This document shows, piece by piece, positions 1 to 6,395 of a DNA stretch of 11,718 bases; positions within the stretch are counted from its first letter, which is position 1, and the number at the start of each line of letters is the position of its first letter. Position numbers and translations under genes: made by a program. Source of the stretch: Bacteroidota bacterium (lineage in GTDB: Bacteria; Bacteroidota; Bacteroidia; B-17B0; B-17BO); NCBI GenBank assembly GCA_947462425.1, contig CANHPI010000051.1, positions 1-11,718 on the forward strand. Reading direction: 5' to 3'. The notes beneath the pieces are model-generated. The model saw only the letters and a list, made by a program, of their open reading frames with translations, did no database searches and was not told the DNA's origin.

Positions 1-291
1 ATGATTCAGCCAGTGTTTATCGAAGGAGAAAATTCTAAGTTCTTTTATAATTTTGCAATGTGGCGTAAACGTCTTGGAATAAAGGCAAATATTGAAATGT
101 TGTTTTTACCAGACGAAATGTTTAAAGCTAGAAAAGATACTATCAAAATCCATTATAGTAAGCCTTTTGACTCAGCCCTATTAGATAAACGAAAAACAGA
201 TAAACAATGGTCTAAATTGCTTTATCAATATATTTATTCTCCCGAATTTATGCAGGGTGTTTGTTTTGAAGATTATATGAAAAAATATTAA
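1..291 (+). CDS. Lysophospholipid acyltransferase-like protein, C-terminal part (truncated by window edge)
   Basis: This is the last 96 residues of a longer gene entering from the left; the ATG at base 1 is probably an internal methionine. The segment resembles the C-terminal part of Bacteroidota PlsC-like or 'putative hemolysin' acyltransferases: an opening I-x-PVFIEG strand, the GENSKFFYNFAMWRKRLGIK segment, an EMLFLPDEMF stretch, and a closing KTDKQW helix. Such enzymes transfer acyl chains onto lysophospholipids or ornithine lipids at the inner membrane. The HX4D catalytic motif would lie upstream, outside the window. The gene ends 54 bases before the tRNA and appears to be host chromosome rather than part of the mobile element. 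The family is assigned from memory of conserved C-terminal motifs only, so the exact substrate is unknown. Confidence 0.6.
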   Translation: MIQPVFIEGENSKFFYNFAMWRKRLGIKANIEMLFLPDEMFKARKDTIKIHYSKPFDSALLDKRKTDKQWSKLLYQYIYSPEFMQGVCFEDYMKKY

Positions 292-328
292 AAAAAGTAT
301 ATTATTTACTATTTCGGTATTTTATAAT

Positions 329-336
329 TATATTTG
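329..336 (+). promoter_or_regulatory. Bacteroidota -7 box of the tRNA-Leu promoter
   Basis: TATATTTG matches the Bacteroidota -7 consensus TAnnTTTG and lies 9 bases before the first base of the tRNA, so transcription would start almost at the mature 5' end. A clear -33 TTTG is not visible upstream. Confidence 0.6.
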
Positions 337-345
337 TACCATCAT

Positions 346-425
346 GCACACGTGGCGTAATTGGTAGCCGCGCCAGACTTAGGATCTGGTCCGCGAGGGT
401 GGGGGTTCGAGTCCCTTCGTGTGTA
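346..425 (+). tRNA. tRNA-Leu (anticodon UAG); probable attachment site of the mobile element
   Basis: A full cloverleaf can be folded by hand. The acceptor stem 346-352 pairs with 418-424 (one G-U at the end). The anticodon stem 373-377 pairs with 385-389 around the loop CTTAGGA, giving anticodon TAG (380-382). The T stem 401-405 pairs with 413-417 around TTCGAGT. A long variable arm lies between, as expected for leucine tRNA. The discriminator is A425 and CCA is not encoded. The 3' half is shared with the open reading frame of the opposing serine recombinase, which is the usual picture of a tRNA 3' end used as an integration site. Confidence 0.95.
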
Positions 426-2004
426 CATAAGCAGACACGTAACAAAATTGGTTACTGTCTGCTTTTTTGTTTGGGTTTGTTTGCCTTGCTATTAGTGACA
501 TTGCAAGTGCCACTTGATTTATTTCGGGAGTTCGGAAACTGCTATTTTCACGTTGAAACAATAATCCCAACGGAAACAACAATTCTTGCAATTCTATTTT
601 ACCCCTATATCCGTTACGTTCCCATATTGACGGGAGGTTTATTAATAAATTGCAATATTTATTTAACTGTTTTTCGAGGTTCGAGTTTTTAAACTGATAG
701 CCCTCCAATTCCTTATTAATTTCTAACCTTTCCTTTTTATATTTAACTATAAATTTTTGGTATAAGTCCTTTTCAATTTCTCCTATTGCAAAACGTTCCT
801 CTAAAGTTTCAACTTTTTTTGAAGCCTCTGCTAATTTCACTTTAAGAATTTGAGCATCTGATTCATTCTCTTTTGCAGTTTTATCAAAGTATCTTAATAA
901 TTCATCTTTTACAGGCTCTTTATACTTTTCATCAATCGTATAATGTGAAAGCTCCTCAATAAATAAATTATTAATTGTTTTAGCACTCTTATTACACTTA
1001 CAACCAGTTTTGTTGCACTTGTAATACCAAAGCCCTTTTTTCTTTATTATATAGCCACAAAACGAACTACCACAATCTGCACACTTCATAAAGTTTTTTA
1101 AAGGCACTTCGCTAAAATCATTTCGTCTTGTTGTATTTCTATTTCTAATACTGTTAGCTAGTAAAAATATTTCTTTTGATACAATACCCTCATGTCTTCC
1201 CTTTACTACTTGTCCGTCTAAAAGTTTATGTGCCATTAAACCGCAGTAAAAAGGATTATTAAATATATCACTCAATTGTTGCTTGTATAATTTTAATCCT
1301 AATACAGCTAACTTTGAAATTATTTCGGAATTGGTTAATTTATCTTCTGCTTTCCAATAAAATGCTTTTCGGATTAATTTTCCTTTTTCATTAATGGTAA
1401 TTGTTTGTCGTTCAGACATGGTGGTATTATCTCTTTTTTTACGAGTTTTTTGGTCATACCCTAATGGAGCTTTACTAGACCAATAGCCTTGTGAAAGCAT
1501 TTCTTTTGTACCCGATGTACATTTTTCACGTCTAAGGTCATTATCATATTCAGAAAAAATAAATTGCATGTTTTGTTGCATCTTACCATTTGCTGTGTAT
1601 GTATCGCTTGGTTGTGTAACTGCAAATATTTTAATGTTCTCTTTTCTTAATTGGTCTGCTATATAAATGGCGTTTGCACCCGAACGAGAAAAACGGTCAA
1701 CACTTGCAACCATAATTAGTGAAATTTTTTCTTTACTCTTTCGGGCAAATTTCAACATTCGATTAAATTCCTCTCGTTCATCATTTTGAGCGCTCTCAAA
1801 CACACCTCCAAAATAAGCTAATATTATGTAGTCATTATTTTCGCACTCTTGTTCAATCAAACGTTTTTGAGTTTCAAGACTAAATCCCTTTTCCTGTTCT
1901 TTAGATGAAACTCTAGTATATATTAAACAATTTTTACCCTCTATGCGGTCTGCATATTTACCCTTTTTTGCAAACGGAATAAATATTTCTAAGTCGGTTT
2001 TCAT
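379..2004 (-). CDS. Large serine recombinase (site-specific integrase)
   Basis: At 541 residues this is a typical large serine integrase, which cuts and rejoins DNA through a phosphoserine link. The N-terminal resolvase domain shows YTRVSS with the likely nucleophile Ser33, and VDRFSRSG (Arg104/Arg107) with the conserved arginines. A Recombinase domain follows (QGYWSSKAPLGY region). A zinc beta-ribbon with CADC ... CNKTGCKC cysteines lies at about residues 306-337. A long charged helical or coiled-coil segment follows, as is usual for control of synapsis direction. The start overlaps the stop of the 66-aa upstream gene (ATGA). The last 15 or so codons lie within the tRNA-Leu and those before it within the tRNA terminator. 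The C-terminus is therefore set by the attachment site and may differ in the excised form. Confidence 0.93.
   Translation of the reverse strand: MKTDLEIFIPFAKKGKYADRIEGKNCLIYTRVSSKEQEKGFSLETQKRLIEQECENNDYIILAYFGGVFESAQNDEREEFNRMLKFARKSKEKISLIMVASVDRFSRSGANAIYIADQLRKENIKIFAVTQPSDTYTANGKMQQNMQFIFSEYDNDLRREKCTSGTKEMLSQGYWSSKAPLGYDQKTRKKRDNTTMSERQTITINEKGKLIRKAFYWKAEDKLTNSEIISKLAVLGLKLYKQQLSDIFNNPFYCGLMAHKLLDGQVVKGRHEGIVSKEIFLLANSIRNRNTTRRNDFSEVPLKNFMKCADCGSSFCGYIIKKKGLWYYKCNKTGCKCNKSAKTINNLFIEELSHYTIDEKYKEPVKDELLRYFDKTAKENESDAQILKVKLAEASKKVETLEERFAIGEIEKDLYQKFIVKYKKERLEINKELEGYQFKNSNLEKQLNKYCNLLINLPSIWERNGYRGKIELQELLFPLGLLFQRENSSFRTPEINQVALAMSLIARQTNPNKKADSNQFCYVSAYVHTKGLEPPPSRTRS
429..468 (+). 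terminator. Rho-independent terminator of tRNA-Leu
   Basis: A strong hairpin starts 4 bases after the tRNA. The outer stem has 9 pairs (429-437 with 456-464), C438 is bulged, and an inner stem has 5 pairs (439-443 with 451-455) around a 7-base loop. It runs into six T (463-468). On the opposite strand the hairpin lies inside the 3' end of the recombinase frame. Confidence 0.85.
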
Positions 2005-2201
2005 GGCTCGTCAATTTCGTTGTTATTCGTTTGCTGTTCATTTATATATAAGTAATACAAAATTTTAGCTAAACGTTTTATATTTTCTATTTCTTTTTCC
2101 GCTTGGGGTTCTGTTATATCTTCAAAACCCTTATATTTTTTTAGTTGTTCATAGGTTAATTCGTTTTGTGACGAATTATTAATCCCATTATTCTGTTTCA
2201 T
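2001..2201 (-). CDS. Small hypothetical protein coupled to the serine recombinase
   Basis: This 66-residue acidic, helical protein has a polar N-terminus, a central LTYEQLKKYKGFEDITEPQAE segment and a helix ending KRLAKILYYLYINEQQ. Its TGA overlaps the recombinase ATG by 4 bases, so the two are almost certainly co-transcribed and translationally coupled. I do not recognise the family. A small protein coupled to an integrase could be an accessory factor or a recombination directionality factor, but that is inference from position only. The start context GAGCCATGAAA is repeated at the recombinase start. Confidence 0.7.
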   Translation of the reverse strand: MKQNNGINNSSQNELTYEQLKKYKGFEDITEPQAEKEIENIKRLAKILYYLYINEQQTNNNEIDEP

Positions 2202-2219
2202 GGCTCATAACATTTAGCC

Positions 2220-2237
2220 GTTTTCAAAAAAGAAAAC
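2220..2237. repeat. Perfect inverted repeat in the leader of the recombinase operon
   Basis: Arms GTTTTC and GAAAAC (6 bp, perfect) are separated by six A. The repeat lies 18 bases upstream of the 66-aa gene start, in the expected promoter or leader region. It could be an operator or an mRNA hairpin. It has no T tract placed to make it a convincing terminator. Confidence 0.45.
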
Positions 2238-2252
2238 AGCAGTTAAATAATA

Positions 2253-2268
2253 CACCTTATAAAAGGTG
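2253..2268. repeat. Second inverted repeat upstream of the recombinase operon
   Basis: Arms CACCTT and AAGGTG (6 bp, perfect) are separated by ATAA. It lies about 50 bases upstream of the 66-aa gene, next to the 2220-2237 repeat. A two-fold symmetric site of this size suits binding by a dimer such as the neighbouring MerR-like protein; this is inference. Confidence 0.4.
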
Positions 2269-2340
2269 GTTAATTCGTTATGTGCCTATATCAATCCTTA
2301 TAAAGAACGTTTTTGTTTTGTGCCAACTAATCCCAATTAC

Positions 2341-2360
2341 AAAAAAGTCTGCCAAGACTT
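2341..2360 (-). terminator. Rho-independent terminator of the MerR-like gene
   Basis: On the minus strand a stem AAGTCT-TGGC-AGACTT (6 perfect pairs) runs straight into a T tract. The stem begins inside the stop codon of the MerR-like gene. It separates that gene from the recombinase operon, so the two are probably transcribed independently. Confidence 0.7.
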
Positions 2361-3285
2361 AAAATGTGATTTTCAATGCTTGTTCCAATTTTGTTATGAT
2401 GCCTTTATTTTTCCTTACGATTATTTCTGCAAATTCTCCTTCACTTAAAATGTTTATTATTTTTTGTTTGGTATCGACTGCCTTTTTTAAATCCAAACTT
2501 TTTATTTTCTTATCTTTAAATTGTATATGAATACTTTCGTAATCTCCTGTATGAATACATTCATATAATTTATTTTCGGGATAGCTTAAGAGCTGAATTT
2601 TAGCCATTACACTAAATGCTAAATCGGAACGTAAAAACTCACTTAATAATTTAGAAATAGATACTTTAATATAAGTGCCAGTTTCTAATAAATTCAAATC
2701 ATTTTCTGTGTATAAACTTTCTTTGGTTTTATCTAGTATTAAAAACTCACAATTTTGGAATACTGCCACCGAAATTGATTTTCGTTTTAAAATACTTTCT
2801 AATATAATGAGTTGAAATAAACTAACTCCTGTATCTGCAACGCTCTTGTTTTCATTGACTACAAAATCAATTAATTTTTTCTTTTCGGTTTCACTTATTC
2901 CTAATTCGTGAATATAATTTTTGACTTGGTCGGTTTTACTAATAAAGCCTTTTAATTTAATAGGTTCAAATAGTTTAGTTTTTAAAGTGGCTATAAATGG
3001 TAAGGGTAAATTAAATGTTCTTAATTGCTCAACGACTTTAATCCAAATATATTCTGTAAATGTAAAACGTCCTGCTTCTTGTATATTTTTATCTAAAACA
3101 TTTTCACTTGTCCACCAATTTAAAAAGCGGTGCGAAATTTCCGTTTGATTTCTTTTGAATAAGGGCAAATTGATATATTCTAATAACTCAACCGTTTTTT
3201 CTAGGGTTTCCTTACCGAAAAAATCATTTAAGGATATATCGGGGCGGATAGCTTTTAGGGTTGGTATTTCTTTTCGTTTGTTCAT
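2359..3285 (-). CDS. MerR-like winged-helix DNA-binding protein
   Basis: The protein has 308 residues. Residues about 45-115 look like a MerR-type DNA-binding domain: a tryptophan-rich turn (FLNWWTSENV), a GRFTF strand, then a helix with EYIWIKVVEQLRTFNLPLPFI, similar to the 'R.F...E.VWI.IV..LR.F.LPL..I' pattern of MerR-like regulators in Bacteroidota. The remainder is a helical segment followed by a beta-rich C-terminal part (SIHIQFKDKKIKSLDLKK ... EFAEIIVRKNKG) with no recognised ligand site. It sits next to the serine recombinase operon with its own terminator, so it may control integration and excision or the divergent cargo. The regulatory role is inferred from domain and position; the family is not named with certainty. 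Confidence 0.65.
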   Translation of the reverse strand: MNKRKEIPTLKAIRPDISLNDFFGKETLEKTVELLEYINLPLFKRNQTEISHRFLNWWTSENVLDKNIQEAGRFTFTEYIWIKVVEQLRTFNLPLPFIATLKTKLFEPIKLKGFISKTDQVKNYIHELGISETEKKKLIDFVVNENKSVADTGVSLFQLIILESILKRKSISVAVFQNCEFLILDKTKESLYTENDLNLLETGTYIKVSISKLLSEFLRSDLAFSVMAKIQLLSYPENKLYECIHTGDYESIHIQFKDKKIKSLDLKKAVDTKQKIINILSEGEFAEIIVRKNKGIITKLEQALKITF

Positions 3286-3568
3286 TTGGCAAATTAATAG
3301 ATAAGCGTTTTATTATTTTAACGTAAATCTACAAATTTGGTTACATATAAGCAAATTAATTAAAATAATTCAAATATTGTCAATTATGATGAGTTTTATT
3401 AAAAATTGCAATTAAATGAAAAATCAAATAGTGTTATTTTAAAATCAAATTCTAAAAATTAGTAAAAATCATATTGGAGGGAAATTACATCATAGATGTT
3501 AATTCCAAACTAATAAATAAGTCAATAAATTAGAATATTATTGGATTATTAACCTAATTTGTCGACTA
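3286..3568. other. A+T-rich intergenic stretch with no recognised gene
   Basis: No convincing coding frame, RNA or repeat is seen here. It must contain the promoter of the minus-strand MerR-like gene, but no perfect TAnnTTTG box is visible before that gene on the minus strand. It could hold decayed sequence. Confidence 0.5.
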
Positions 3569-3600
3569 TAGCATAATAAAAACAGCTACGTCCTATGCTA
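3569..3600. repeat. 7-bp inverted repeat bordering the 11-bp repeat array
   Basis: TAGCATA (3569-3575) and TATGCTA (3594-3600) are perfect inverted copies separated by 18 bases. The right arm contains the ATG of the possible small peptide gene at 3595. It could be an operator or an RNA hairpin that hides that start. Confidence 0.4.
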
Positions 3601-3747
3601 ATTCAAGCTTTACGCTATCTTTTTGGCATCTTTGCTCAAGCTTTTAGGCATCTTTATGCCATCTTTGCTAAATCTTTATCTTATCTTTATTCAAACTCGT
3701 CGAAAGCGTGCTTGATAAACATTTGTTATAAAATGACAAAAATTTAA
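3595..3747 (+). CDS. Possible 50-residue hydrophobic repeat peptide
   Basis: An ATG opens a 50-codon frame ending in TAA. After MLIQ it shows three successive 11-residue units, ALRYLFGIFAQ, AFRHLYAIFAK and SLSYLYSNSSK, followed by a 13-residue tail. The first two units agree at 5 of 11 positions with mostly conservative changes, giving an amphipathic, aromatic-rich helix. It could be a membrane-active peptide such as a type I toxin. The frame may also be a by-product of the 11-bp DNA repeats, since three such repeats are 33 bp, or 11 codons. A weak promoter-like CCTAATTTG lies about 40 bases upstream. I do not recognise a family. Confidence 0.25.
   Translation: MLIQALRYLFGIFAQAFRHLYAIFAKSLSYLYSNSSKACLINICYKMTKI
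3606..3693. repeat. Array of eight phased 11-bp imperfect direct repeats
   Basis: Units start at 3606, 3617, 3628, 3639, 3650, 3661, 3672 and 3683, each exactly 11 bp apart. Each begins A(T/G)CTTT: six have ATCTTT and two (3606, 3639) have AGCTTT. The last five bases vary. A 33-bp higher-order period is visible: 3606-3638 and 3639-3671 agree at 26 of 33 positions. Spacing near one helical turn places every motif on the same face of the DNA, as in iterons or cooperative protein-binding arrays. The array lies about 130 bp before the 289-aa cargo gene and about 320 bp from the MerR-like gene. Confidence 0.75.
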
Positions 3748-3763
3748 ATATGAATATAAGTTA

Positions 3764-3771
3764 TACATTTG
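3764..3771 (+). promoter_or_regulatory. Candidate -7 box for the cargo operon
   Basis: TACATTTG is a perfect match to TAnnTTTG, 51 bases before the ATG of the 289-aa gene. No good -33 TTTG lies at the usual 17-23 base spacing, so the assignment is tentative. Confidence 0.4.
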
Positions 3772-3822
3772 AAAATTTTGTTTTTGACGGATATAGTACC
3801 TAAATTTATATAAACACTAAAA

Positions 3823-4692
3823 ATGGCAAAGAGAACAAAACAACGTGGGATTAACTTCTATTTTTTAACTAAAAAAATGCACAGACAAGACCTAGAGCTT
3901 CCTGCCTTAGAAATCTGGAGTCTGATAAATGAAATAAAGCAACTTGATGTTATAGATAAGATTTTAGATATTAAAAATGATAAATTTATGTATTTAGATT
4001 TTTCGGAGAAAAACACTACAGATACTGTTTCATTGTTTTTTACAAGTGCCAAAAATCAATTTAGAGCTGATTTAATTGACAGAAGTACAGGAAAAAAAAG
4101 ACCAAACCCAAAAACAGATAGTGAAGGTGAACAACAAAAAACTCATGTATGTTTGAAAATCTCAAAAACGGAAGTAAAAGTAGTTATTGAGAAAAATGGC
4201 AATGGAGTTTCTATAAACCAAATTATTGATTACCTCAATAAATATAATAGACAATTGTACGACGGTGTAGATTTTTCAATAAGTTATAATCACTTAATAA
4301 GAAAAGATATTTTACAAAAAATTAAAGAATTATCAAGAGTTTTTTTGGCAGAATTGCATGTTACTAAACAGATATTAGGTGATGATATGTTAGGATATAG
4401 CAATAGAACCACGGAAATTAAACATGACATTGTTCTTAATATAAAACCTAAACGTGGAGAAAATATTAAAAATGCAGTTATTGATTTTTTCAATAAACTA
4501 AACTCTGGTTTAAATCCAACAATATCCCGTCTAACTGTCAAAGGTAAAGACGACCATAAAAATGATGTTACACTTGACACCCTCGATTTTATAATGAAAG
4601 ATTCTGCTTGGTTCGATTTAAATTTAAATGGAGAAGTTGAAAGCGCAAGAGCTTTTACTATTTTAAAAGCTTATTTTAATCAATTATTTTAA
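3823..4692 (+). CDS. Hypothetical cytoplasmic protein, first gene of a two-gene cargo operon
   Basis: The 289-residue soluble protein has no signal peptide or membrane segment. It starts with a basic stretch (MAKRTKQRG) and a beta strand INFYFLTKK. A mixed alpha/beta N-terminal half contains a lysine-rich acidic loop (STGKKRPNPKTDSEGEQQKTH) and a strand pair KISKTEVKVVIEKNGNG. A helical middle follows (QIIDYLNKYNRQLYDG ... DILQKIKELSRVFLAELHVTK), then a beta-containing C-terminal part ending ARAFTILKAYFNQLF. No catalytic motif could be recognised. Its TAA overlaps the ATG of the next gene by one base (TAATG), so the two are translationally coupled and probably act together. A soluble sensor paired with a membrane effector is a common anti-phage layout, but function here is inference. 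Confidence 0.75.
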   Translation: MAKRTKQRGINFYFLTKKMHRQDLELPALEIWSLINEIKQLDVIDKILDIKNDKFMYLDFSEKNTTDTVSLFFTSAKNQFRADLIDRSTGKKRPNPKTDSEGEQQKTHVCLKISKTEVKVVIEKNGNGVSINQIIDYLNKYNRQLYDGVDFSISYNHLIRKDILQKIKELSRVFLAELHVTKQILGDDMLGYSNRTTEIKHDIVLNIKPKRGENIKNAVIDFFNKLNSGLNPTISRLTVKGKDDHKNDVTLDTLDFIMKDSAWFDLNLNGEVESARAFTILKAYFNQLF

Positions 4693-5216
4693 TGCTCTAT
4701 TTAGATTTTATACTTATACCAATTGATTATATTCGTACTTCAAAACTTCGTGTTTTTATTTTTGAATGGATAATTCCTAGTATAATTTGCTTTCTAATTT
4801 ATTTATCTCTTTACAAAGGGGCGGTATCATATAATTTTGAAGACTATATAAATAAAATTATTTCATTAGAGGGGATCCTTGTCGGCTTTTCAATTGCCTC
4901 AATTACCTTTCTTACAACAGCGAGTAATCGAAACGTAGAATTATTAAAAACACATAAGACCAAATATAAAATAGGATTAAAAGAACTCAATTTAATGGAT
5001 TTGATTTTAATAAACTTCTCATTTTCATTATTTACAGAAATATTAATACTTGTAGTAAATCTTACAGCCCCCATATTAATGATAGGGTTTAATTTAAGTT
5101 TTCACAGCAAAATCGTATTATTTAGTATAAATGTGTTGTTTGTCTTGCATAATTTGTTTTTAAACATTAGAAATTTAGTTGATTTATACCTAGCTCTGTT
5201 AAAAGACGATAAATAA
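4692..5216 (+). CDS. Hypothetical four-helix membrane protein coupled to the upstream gene
   Basis: The 174-residue protein has about four predicted transmembrane segments by hydrophobicity: residues ~28-46 (IIPSIICFLIYLSLYKG), ~58-76 (LEGILVGFSIASITFLTTAS), ~100-128, and ~133-155. Short basic loops separate them (RNVELLKTHKTKYKIG). No enzyme motif is visible. The second segment, with its Glu-Gly-x-Leu-x-Gly-Phe turn, resembles small membrane proteins often found as second genes in accessory or defence operons. The start overlaps the stop of the 289-aa gene by one base. A membrane-disrupting or channel-forming effector held in check by the partner is one possibility; a membrane anchor for the partner is another. 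The family is not recognised. Confidence 0.72.
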   Translation: MLYLDFILIPIDYIRTSKLRVFIFEWIIPSIICFLIYLSLYKGAVSYNFEDYINKIISLEGILVGFSIASITFLTTASNRNVELLKTHKTKYKIGLKELNLMDLILINFSFSLFTEILILVVNLTAPILMIGFNLSFHSKIVLFSINVLFVLHNLFLNIRNLVDLYLALLKDDK

Positions 5217-5308
5217 CCAGTATGTTTTTAGAAATTATCAATAAGTTAAGACTTAAAATCTAATAGATAATAATTTTTAAACAAACTATTTATGTTACCT
5301 TAGTTTCT

Positions 5309-6331
5309 ATGGAAACATTTAAAGAGAGATTTGATGATTTGCTAGATGATTTTAAAGGGAGAGTAAAAAACCCTTTAATACTATCATTTATTTTAGTTTG
5401 GATATACCAACATTGGAGATTACTATATCAATTTTGGGCAATAGATAATCATATACCATTTTCAGGCAGAATTCATCTATTTAACATTTATATAACTGCA
5501 AATGGGTTTTGTGGAATGATATTAAACCCATTATTCTTTGCTTTTGTCTCACTATTATGTTTTTATCTTATTGGTATTTTAGCTCAAGCAATAAAACTTT
5601 TCATTGGAAAAAGACTGTCAGCCTATTTCTTTGCAAAATTTGACACAGAGAACTACGACTTAAAAATCAATTCAGAAAAATATAAAAAGAAATATAGAAA
5701 ATATAAAGCAGGTATTGATTCCATTGAAGAAGATTATGATGAATTAAAAATCTTATATGATGATGAGTTAGTAAAAACTGATAGTCTAAAGGCAGAATTA
5801 GGGAAATCAAATATTCTAATAACTGATTTAGAATCAATTCTTAAACCACTTCAGGAAATAAAATCAAAATACATTGAAGTTGAAAGAGATAAAAATGAAT
5901 ATTTACATAGCAAAACTAAAAATCTCATTTTTCAATTATTACAACACGTTTTTTATAAAGGAGCAAAGGCGTATCAAAGGATTAACTCTGCTGAATTGTT
6001 TGTGGGTACTTGGACAAAATATGGAAATATAAATTTAGACCTGTCAAAAAAAGATGCTGAATTTAATATTAGATATGAGGACAATAAAATGTTTGATTCA
6101 TCAAATGAGTATTTTGGAAAAATCAATTCCGTTCACAAAATCGAAAAGTCTGATATTTTTGAAATTGCCTATTCAAATAAGCAAGGAATTACTTACTTTG
6201 AGCTTTTATTAAAATTAGATAGTTCAACGTACATTGGATTAGAGGGGACAAAAAACACAGACATTGTTTTTCCTAATAACCAAGATTATGATACACAAAA
6301 GTTAATCCAGTACTCAAAAAAACAATCATAA
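5309..6331 (+). CDS. Hypothetical two-helix membrane protein with coiled coil and beta-rich C-terminal domain
   Basis: The protein has 340 residues. An N-terminal amphipathic segment (METFKERFDDLLDDFKGRVKN) leads into TM1 at ~22-43 (PLILSFILVWIYQHWRLLYQF). A loop of about 30 residues and TM2 at ~71-95 (NPLFFAFVSLLCFYLIGIL) follow. Next comes a strongly charged coiled coil at ~115-205. The last ~110 residues look beta-rich, opening with LFVGTWTKYG, and recall a small barrel. The long coil and tail are probably cytoplasmic. The gene lies 92 bases after the 174-aa membrane gene on the same strand, so it may belong to the same cargo unit or be separate. I recall similar unnamed proteins in Bacteroidota but no function. 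A membrane-tethered sensor is a guess. Confidence 0.75.
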   Translation: METFKERFDDLLDDFKGRVKNPLILSFILVWIYQHWRLLYQFWAIDNHIPFSGRIHLFNIYITANGFCGMILNPLFFAFVSLLCFYLIGILAQAIKLFIGKRLSAYFFAKFDTENYDLKINSEKYKKKYRKYKAGIDSIEEDYDELKILYDDELVKTDSLKAELGKSNILITDLESILKPLQEIKSKYIEVERDKNEYLHSKTKNLIFQLLQHVFYKGAKAYQRINSAELFVGTWTKYGNINLDLSKKDAEFNIRYEDNKMFDSSNEYFGKINSVHKIEKSDIFEIAYSNKQGITYFELLLKLDSSTYIGLEGTKNTDIVFPNNQDYDTQKLIQYSKKQS

Positions 6332-6332
6332 C

Positions 6333-6360
6333 AAAAAAAGTCCTAACAAATTAATGTTAG
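6333..6360 (-). terminator. Terminator between convergent genes
   Basis: The inverted repeat CTAACA-AATTAA-TGTTAG (6343-6360) lies between two convergent genes. Read on the minus strand it is followed after three bases by seven T (6333-6339), a reasonable intrinsic terminator for the amidohydrolase gene. On the plus strand the T run is short, so termination of the cargo gene is less sure. Confidence 0.5.
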
Positions 6361-6395
6361 AGCTTTTGCATTAAAATAAACTCTACATAACAATA

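Noticed and set aside
678..686. Nine-base copy of the tRNA T-arm sequence (GGTTCGAGT), possible second attachment site
   Set aside because: Too short, inside the recombinase coding region, and no flanking match to the tRNA 3' end.
399..692. Plus-strand open frame of 97 codons starting within the tRNA
   Set aside because: It begins inside the tRNA T arm, crosses the terminator and lies wholly antisense to the recombinase; no promoter or recognisable protein.
2266..2448. Plus-strand open frame of 60 codons
   Set aside because: It overlaps the end and terminator of the MerR-like gene and has no convincing start or composition.
3606..3693. CRISPR array
   Set aside because: Repeats are 11 bp and contiguous with no spacers of uniform length, and no cas genes are in the window.
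4290..4580. Minus-strand open frame of 96 codons within the 289-aa gene
   Set aside because: Antisense shadow of a well-formed coding gene; low-complexity hydrophobic composition.
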